Assembly (NCBI GenBank): GCA_937951975.1
Contig: CALGAJ010000123.1
Coordinates: forward strand, 1 to 11,259
Length of the DNA stretch: 11,259 nt
Origin: an uncultured Desulfotignum sp.
GTDB lineage: Bacteria > Desulfobacterota > Desulfobacteria > Desulfobacterales > Desulfobacteraceae
Direction of reading: 5' to 3'
The position numbers and the translations under genes are program-made. Positions 7,618-11,259 of this stretch are shown here, one piece after another. Under the pieces are notes generated by a model, which saw nothing but the letters and a program-made list of their open reading frames with translations, did no database searches and had not been told where the DNA came from. Within the stretch, counting starts at the first letter, position 1. Each line of letters opens with the position of its first letter.

Positions 7618-8205
7618 ATGAAACACACCCCCATGAATTCGATGTCATGCCGTCACAAAATCATCGCCCGCTTGGAAAAGGCGCTACATCCTTGCCCTCC
7701 GGATCTGAATAAATATGATCCCACGGCGGTCATGGCACTGTTTTTGTTCGACCAGGCCCTTCCGAAATTGCTGTTCATCCAGAAAGCGGATATGGCAGGG
7801 TACCCATGGCGCAATCAAATGGCTTTTCCCGGCGGTCATGTGGATGAAACCGATGACAGTCCTCTGGATACCGCGTTGCGGGAGATGGAGGAAGAGTTGG
7901 GGATTGTTCCGGAAAACGTGGAAGTCATCGGCTCCATCGGTCATTTTCAGACCATTAACCACAAAGATATCCACGCCTTTACCGGTATCTGGAACCGGCA
8001 GGATCCCATCCGGTTCGATCCGGTGGAAATCAGACGGGTGTTTCAGATTCCGGTGTCCCATCTGGCCGGCCTGCACCGGGAAAAAGGGTATCTTGGACAA
8101 ACCCCGCCGATCATGGACCTGACCTATCCATTCCAGGATGTGGTGATATGGGGTGTGACGGCAAAAATCCTTCACCACATGCTGGACACATTAATGGATC
8201 ATTGA
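7618..8205 (+). CDS. Nudix hydrolase, CoA-pyrophosphatase (NudL-like) type
   Basis: Nudix hydrolases cleave nucleoside diphosphates linked to another group; the CoA-pyrophosphatase branch cuts coenzyme A or its derivatives to 3',5'-ADP and phosphopantetheine. The Nudix box is GG (72-73) to REMEEELGI (88-96), holding the REUxEExGU core that binds Mg2+. The glycine-to-arginine spacing is one residue longer than in the classic box and an aspartate (D80) stands at the first acidic position, as I recall for NudL-type proteins. FPGG at 70-73, preceded by an LLFIQK stretch, also fits that group. At 195 residues the length is typical. No clear ribosome-binding site precedes 7618; in-frame ATGs at 7633 and 7642 are alternatives. 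It is last in the co-directional group and 25 bases after its neighbour. Exact substrate is uncertain. Confidence 0.88.
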   Translation: MKHTPMNSMSCRHKIIARLEKALHPCPPDLNKYDPTAVMALFLFDQALPKLLFIQKADMAGYPWRNQMAFPGGHVDETDDSPLDTALREMEEELGIVPENVEVIGSIGHFQTINHKDIHAFTGIWNRQDPIRFDPVEIRRVFQIPVSHLAGLHREKGYLGQTPPIMDLTYPFQDVVIWGVTAKILHHMLDTLMDH

Positions 8206-8217
8206 GAGCGGGCAAAA

Positions 8218-8466
8218 TCACTCATTTCTGTTCCGCCGCCACAAGCGGAACCCGATTTTGATCACCAGAAAAAACGACAGCCCGGCCAATATTCCCGGCA
8301 GCCACATGTGTTCAACCAGATCCGGTTCTGACCCGGCCACGCTCACCCCGGACAAGGCAAACAAACCGATCAAAAACAAAAACCCCATCAAGATCCAGCA
8401 GGCAGCGGTGGTATCATACCAGGGTATGTACTGTTTTCTGAAAAACGGGAGACGATCTGCACGCAT
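8218..8466 (-). CDS. Small two-helix membrane protein, unknown function
   Basis: An 82-residue protein I do not recognise. It has a basic and aromatic N-terminus (about 1-18), a first hydrophobic helix (about 22-43, with FLFLIGLFAL), a short acidic loop containing EPDLVEH (about 47-53), a second helix (about 55-72) and a basic tail (RLWRRNRNE). Both termini should be cytoplasmic. The hydrophobic pattern with positive flanks supports a real gene. Its stop lies 12 bases from the Nudix stop, so the two genes converge. Its start faces nrdD across a shared regulatory region, and both elements of its best promoter fall inside NrdR-type boxes. The ribosome-binding site is weak (GGAA five to six bases upstream). 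The function could relate to anaerobic growth, but nothing in the protein shows it. Confidence 0.72.
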   Translation of the reverse strand: MRADRLPFFRKQYIPWYDTTAACWILMGFLFLIGLFALSGVSVAGSEPDLVEHMWLPGILAGLSFFLVIKIGFRLWRRNRNE

Positions 8467-8501
8467 GGGTTCCGGCGGTTATTTTATTCCAGGGTTTATG
8501 G

Positions 8502-8517
8502 ATACCATATATTGTAT
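8502..8517. promoter_or_regulatory. NrdR box 1
   Basis: ATACCATATATTGTAT matches the recalled NrdR consensus (acaCwAtATaTwGtgt) at 13 of 16 positions by hand, including all the strongly conserved core bases (C4, A6, A8, T9, T11, G13). NrdR is the ATP/dATP-sensing zinc-finger/ATP-cone repressor of ribonucleotide reductase genes. This site is the distal one, seen from nrdD, of a pair exactly 32 bases apart, about three helical turns and the typical NrdR spacing. Confidence 0.82.
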
Positions 8518-8539
8518 TTTTCCTCTTGACACACAACAA
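8511..8539 (-). promoter_or_regulatory. Possible promoter of the small membrane protein gene
   Basis: On the minus strand, TTGTTG (8539-8534) and TACAAT (8516-8511) are separated by 17 bases; the -35 matches at four and the -10 at five of six positions. The -35 lies in NrdR box 2 and the -10 in NrdR box 1. The leader would be about 38 bases. The AT-rich NrdR palindromes can mimic -10 elements, so this needs a mapped transcript start. Confidence 0.4.
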
Positions 8540-8552
8540 TATATTGGATAAT
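8526..8552 (+). promoter_or_regulatory. Promoter of nrdDG
   Basis: A perfect -35 (TTGACA, 8526-8531) lies between the two NrdR boxes. The best -10 is GATAAT (8547-8552) at a short 15-base spacing; TAATTT (8549-8554) at 17 bases is an alternative. Transcription would start near 8559, giving a leader of about 90 bases before nrdD. Confidence 0.55.
8534..8549. promoter_or_regulatory. NrdR box 2
   Basis: CAACAATATATTGGAT matches the NrdR consensus at 12 of 16 positions, again with all core bases (C4, A6, A8, T9, T11, G13). It overlaps the predicted -10 region of nrdD. Together with box 1 it leaves a 16-base gap (8518-8533) that contains the -35 hexamer, so a bound NrdR pair should block RNA polymerase. 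Confidence 0.82.
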
Positions 8553-8568
8553 TTGAGTCATGTCGATC

Positions 8569-8598
8569 ACACATATATCCACTCGGGATATCCTGTGT
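8569..8598 (+). other. Hairpin in the nrdD leader
   Basis: ACACA (8569-8573) pairs with TGTGT (8594-8598), and ATATCC (8575-8580) pairs with GGATAT (8586-8591), around the five-base loop ACTCG. A small internal bulge (one base on the left, two on the right) separates the stems. No T-run follows, so it is not a standard intrinsic terminator. It could be an RNA structure or a protein-binding palindrome. Confidence 0.4.
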
Positions 8599-8623
8599 CA
8601 CCACAAAGAAACAATATGTCAAT

Positions 8624-8644
8624 TTGAAACTGATTTCAAGAGGT
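8624..8644 (+). promoter_or_regulatory. Inverted repeat overlapping the nrdD ribosome-binding site
   Basis: TTGAAA (8624-8629) and TTTCAA (8634-8639) form a perfect 6-bp inverted repeat around CTGA. The Shine-Dalgarno sequence AAGAGGT (8638-8644, 6 of 7 matches to AGGAGGT) begins within the right arm and lies five bases before the nrdD ATG. The repeat could fold in mRNA or bind a dimeric regulator; its half-sites differ in sequence and spacing from the FNR consensus. Confidence 0.4.
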
Positions 8645-8649
8645 AGGTC

Positions 8650-10743
8650 ATGTTTGAACAAATTAAGAAACGGGATGGGCGGGTCACGGCATTTGACTCT
8701 TCAAAAATCACCAGTGCCATTGAAAAAGCCGGTCTGGCAACCGGTGAATTCAACGGCAGAGAAGCCAAAAGACTGACCCTCAGGGTTTTGACCCTGACCC
8801 GGGACCTGCAGCTGGGGCCGATACCGGAAGTGGAAGAGATCCAGGACATCGTGGAACGGGTCCTGCTGGACTCTCCGTTCTACAAGACGGCCAAGGCCTA
8901 TATCATCTACCGGGAACAGCACAACCAGATCCGGAAGATTGCCATCCGGGAAAACGTGGACCTCATGGAATCCTATATCTCCCAGATGGACTGGAAGGTC
9001 AAGGAAAACAGCAACATGAGCTACTCTCTTCAGGGCCTGAACAATTACATCTCTTCAGACATCACTGCGGAATACTGGCTCAACAAGATCTATCCGCCGC
9101 CGGTACGGGATGCCCATTACAGCGGAGACATACATATTCATGACTTGAGCCTGCTGTCTGTGTATTGTGTGGGCTGGGACCTTCAGGATCTGCTTCTGGA
9201 AGGATTCAAGGGGGTGGCCGGGAAAGTGGAGTCCTCACCGCCCAAGCATTTCAGAAGCGCTTTAGGCCAGATCGTCAACTTTTTCTACACCCTTCAGGGA
9301 GAAGCGGCCGGGGCCCAGGCCATGTCCAATTTCGACACCCTGCTGGCGCCGTTTGTCAGGGAGGATCAGCTCAGCCCCAAAGAAGTCAAGCAGGCCCTTC
9401 AGGAATTTGTCTTCAACATCAACATCCCCACGAGGGTAGGATTTCAAACCCCGTTCACCAATATCACCATGGACCTGAACGTACCGGCCACGCTTGCGGA
9501 TTCGCCGGTCATCATCGGCGGCAAATACCGGGAAGACACCTATGCCGGATATCAAAAAGAGATGGACATGATCAATGCCGCCTTTGCCGCGGTCATGATG
9601 GAAGGCGATGCCAAGGGCCGGGTCTTTACTTTTCCCATTCCCACCTACAACATCACCCGGGACTTTGACTGGAACAATCCCAACCTGGAAAATATCTGGA
9701 AGATGACCGGCAAATACGGGATTCCTTATTTTTCCAACTTTGTCAACTCCGACATGTCTCCGGAAGATGCCCGGTCCATGTGCTGCCGCCTGCGTCTGGA
9801 CAACCGGGAACTGCGCAAACGGGGCGGGGGTCTGTTCGGTGCCAATCCATTGACCGGGTCCATCGGCGTGGTTACCCTGAACCTGCCCCGGATCGGATAC
9901 CTGGCTGAGAATGAAACCGATTTTTTTCAGCGCCTGGATCATTTGACCCGGGTGGCTGCCGACTCTTTAAGCATCAAACGCAAGATTCTGGAAAAATTCA
10001 CCCATGGCGAGCTGTACCCGTATTCCAAATTCTATTTACGAAAAATCAAGGAAAGCACCGGGGTTTACTGGCGCAACCATTTTTCCACCATCGGCATTCT
10101 GGGTATGAACGAGGCGTGCATCAACTTCTTGAATCAGGGGATTGCCACGCCGGAGGGCCAGGCATTTGCGGTAAAGGTCATGGATCATTTACGCAAAAAT
10201 ATTGAAACGCTTCAGGCCCAAACCGATGAAATTTTCAACCTGGAGGCCACCCCGGCCGAAGGCACCACTTACCGGTTCGCCAGTCTGGACAAAAAGCGGT
10301 TCTCAGACATCATCTGTGCCAATGAAGCCGAATATCAAAAGGGCAGTGATCCATTCTATACCAACTCCACCCATCTGCCGGTCAATTACACGGATGATCT
10401 GTTTGAGGCCCTGGAACTCCAGGATTCTTTGCAGACCAAATACACCGGCGGAACCGTCCAACACCTGTTTCTGGGAGAGGAAGTCAGTGACACCCACGTG
10501 GTCAAGCAGCTGGTGAACAAAGTGTCCAGCACCTTCAAACTGCCCTATTTCACACTGACGCCCACATTTTCCATCTGTCCGGCCCACGGCTATATTGCCG
10601 GAGAACATGCGACCTGCGATACCTGCCATGCAGAAACGGAAATCTACTCCCGGGTGGTGGGATATCTGCGGCCGGTGTCCCAGTGGAACAATGGCAAGCA
10701 GACGGAATTTGCCATGCGCAAAACATTTAATGTCGCCTCGTAA
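8650..10743 (+). CDS. nrdD: Anaerobic (class III) ribonucleoside-triphosphate reductase
   Basis: Glycyl-radical enzyme that reduces ribonucleoside triphosphates to dNTPs without oxygen. The 697 residues start with an ATP-cone (about 3-95), the allosteric domain sensing ATP/dATP. In the catalytic barrel, C173 (in VYCVGWDL) and C378/C379 (in MCCRLRLD) occupy the regions of the active-site cysteines, followed by RGGGLFGANPLTGSIGVVTL (391-410). The C-terminal zinc region has C643, C656 and C659 with H646 where a fourth cysteine often stands. The radical glycine should be G671 in RVVGYLRPV, and the tail ends in the typical EFAMRKTF. A strong ribosome-binding site (AAGAGGT, 8638-8644) fixes the start. 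Two NrdR boxes precede it, and nrdG starts two bases after its stop. Confidence 0.98.
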   Translation: MFEQIKKRDGRVTAFDSSKITSAIEKAGLATGEFNGREAKRLTLRVLTLTRDLQLGPIPEVEEIQDIVERVLLDSPFYKTAKAYIIYREQHNQIRKIAIRENVDLMESYISQMDWKVKENSNMSYSLQGLNNYISSDITAEYWLNKIYPPPVRDAHYSGDIHIHDLSLLSVYCVGWDLQDLLLEGFKGVAGKVESSPPKHFRSALGQIVNFFYTLQGEAAGAQAMSNFDTLLAPFVREDQLSPKEVKQALQEFVFNINIPTRVGFQTPFTNITMDLNVPATLADSPVIIGGKYREDTYAGYQKEMDMINAAFAAVMMEGDAKGRVFTFPIPTYNITRDFDWNNPNLENIWKMTGKYGIPYFSNFVNSDMSPEDARSMCCRLRLDNRELRKRGGGLFGANPLTGSIGVVTLNLPRIGYLAENETDFFQRLDHLTRVAADSLSIKRKILEKFTHGELYPYSKFYLRKIKESTGVYWRNHFSTIGILGMNEACINFLNQGIATPEGQAFAVKVMDHLRKNIETLQAQTDEIFNLEATPAEGTTYRFASLDKKRFSDIICANEAEYQKGSDPFYTNSTHLPVNYTDDLFEALELQDSLQTKYTGGTVQHLFLGEEVSDTHVVKQLVNKVSSTFKLPYFTLTPTFSICPAHGYIAGEHATCDTCHAETEIYSRVVGYLRPVSQWNNGKQTEFAMRKTFNVAS

Positions 10744-10745
10744 CC

Positions 10746-11259
10746 ATGCATATCGGCGGTTTTCAGAAAAATTCCCTGATCGATTTTCCAGGGACCATTG
10801 CCTGTGTGGTGTTTACCATGGGGTGCAATTTCATCTGCCCCTATTGTCATAATCCTGAACTGGCGGCCGGTCCGGCAAACGGTCCCGGCCGCCTGGACAC
10901 CACCGATATTTTTTCATTTCTGACGGCCCGGAAAGGGCTGGTGGACGGGATGGTCATCACCGGGGGAGAACCCTGTCTGCAGCCGGATCTGATGGATTTC
11001 ATCCAGCACATCAAACAGATGGGGATTGCCGTCAAACTGGATACCAACGGATCACGCCCAGCGGTTCTTTCCGGCCTGCTCGACCGCTCGCTGGTGGATT
11101 ATGTGGCCATGGACATCAAAACCGGGGCAGACAAATATCCTGAAATCATGAAACCTGCCGCTGACATGGATGCGGTTTTACAAAGTATCCGTCTTATCAT
11201 GGATTCCGCACCTGCCTACGAGTTTCGGACCACCTGTGTGCGGCCGTTTATCAATGCCC
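10746..11259 (+). CDS. nrdG: Anaerobic ribonucleotide reductase activase NrdG (C-terminus beyond window)
   Basis: Radical-SAM enzyme that makes the glycyl radical on NrdD from S-adenosylmethionine, using a [4Fe-4S] cluster. The 171 visible codons contain the cluster motif CxxxCxxC as C27, C31 and C34 (GCNFICPYCHN), preceded by the typical SLIDFPG opening (10-16), and the SAM-binding TGGEP (72-76). The frame is open to the window edge; the family is commonly about 190-240 residues, so only the end is missing. The ATG lies two bases after the nrdD stop and has no strong ribosome-binding site of its own, so translation is probably coupled to nrdD. Confidence 0.96.
   Translation, partial: MHIGGFQKNSLIDFPGTIACVVFTMGCNFICPYCHNPELAAGPANGPGRLDTTDIFSFLTARKGLVDGMVITGGEPCLQPDLMDFIQHIKQMGIAVKLDTNGSRPAVLSGLLDRSLVDYVAMDIKTGADKYPEIMKPAADMDAVLQSIRLIMDSAPAYEFRTTCVRPFINA

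Noticed and set aside
8568..8583. A third NrdR-like box in the nrdD leader
   Set aside because: The ACACATATAT stretch is one base out of register and lacks the conserved core A and G positions; it is better explained as one arm of the leader hairpin.
9262..9942. Minus-strand 226-codon open frame
   Set aside because: It is antisense within nrdD, whose catalytic motifs cover exactly this region.

Overview
The window looks like chromosomal DNA of a strictly anaerobic, moderately GC-rich bacterium. The gene content (a Feo ferrous-iron operon, a class III anaerobic ribonucleotide reductase) and protein style suggest a Desulfobacterota / Desulfobacteraceae-type sulfate reducer. That placement is inference from family resemblance; there is no rRNA gene to confirm it. 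No tRNA, rRNA, insertion sequence, CRISPR array or phage gene was found, and the DNA is densely packed with genes.

Layout. Positions 1-2811 (minus strand) hold an iron-uptake operon. Its first gene encodes one 332-residue protein joining a Fur-type metalloregulator to two FeoA domains. It overlaps the start of feoB by 16 bp, and feoB runs off the left edge. A 118-bp divergent promoter region separates this operon from mnmG (2930-4816, plus strand), a tRNA wobble-uridine modification enzyme. From 4889 to 8205 a co-directional group follows: a DnaJ/CbpA-type co-chaperone, hypoxanthine phosphoribosyltransferase, a zinc-ribbon/DUF3426 membrane protein with a long acidic linker, and a Nudix hydrolase of the CoA-pyrophosphatase type. 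A small two-helix membrane protein (8218-8466, minus) converges on this group. The right end holds nrdD (8650-10743) and the start of nrdG (10746 to the edge), which together make the anaerobic dNTP-synthesis enzyme and its radical-SAM activase.

Regulation. The 183-bp region before nrdD carries two 16-bp sequences matching the conserved core of the NrdR box, exactly 32 bp apart. They flank the -35 of a plausible nrdD promoter, and both elements of a plausible divergent promoter for the small membrane protein lie inside the two boxes. The Feo operon has a strong-looking promoter (TTGACA-N17-TATCTT) and a 15/19 match to the Fur box over its start codon.

The most unusual item is the Fur-FeoA-FeoA fusion. 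By eye its Fur part keeps all expected metal ligands but lacks the usual Tyr-Arg pair of the DNA-recognition helix. The second is the apparent joint NrdR control of nrdDG and an unrecognised small membrane protein.
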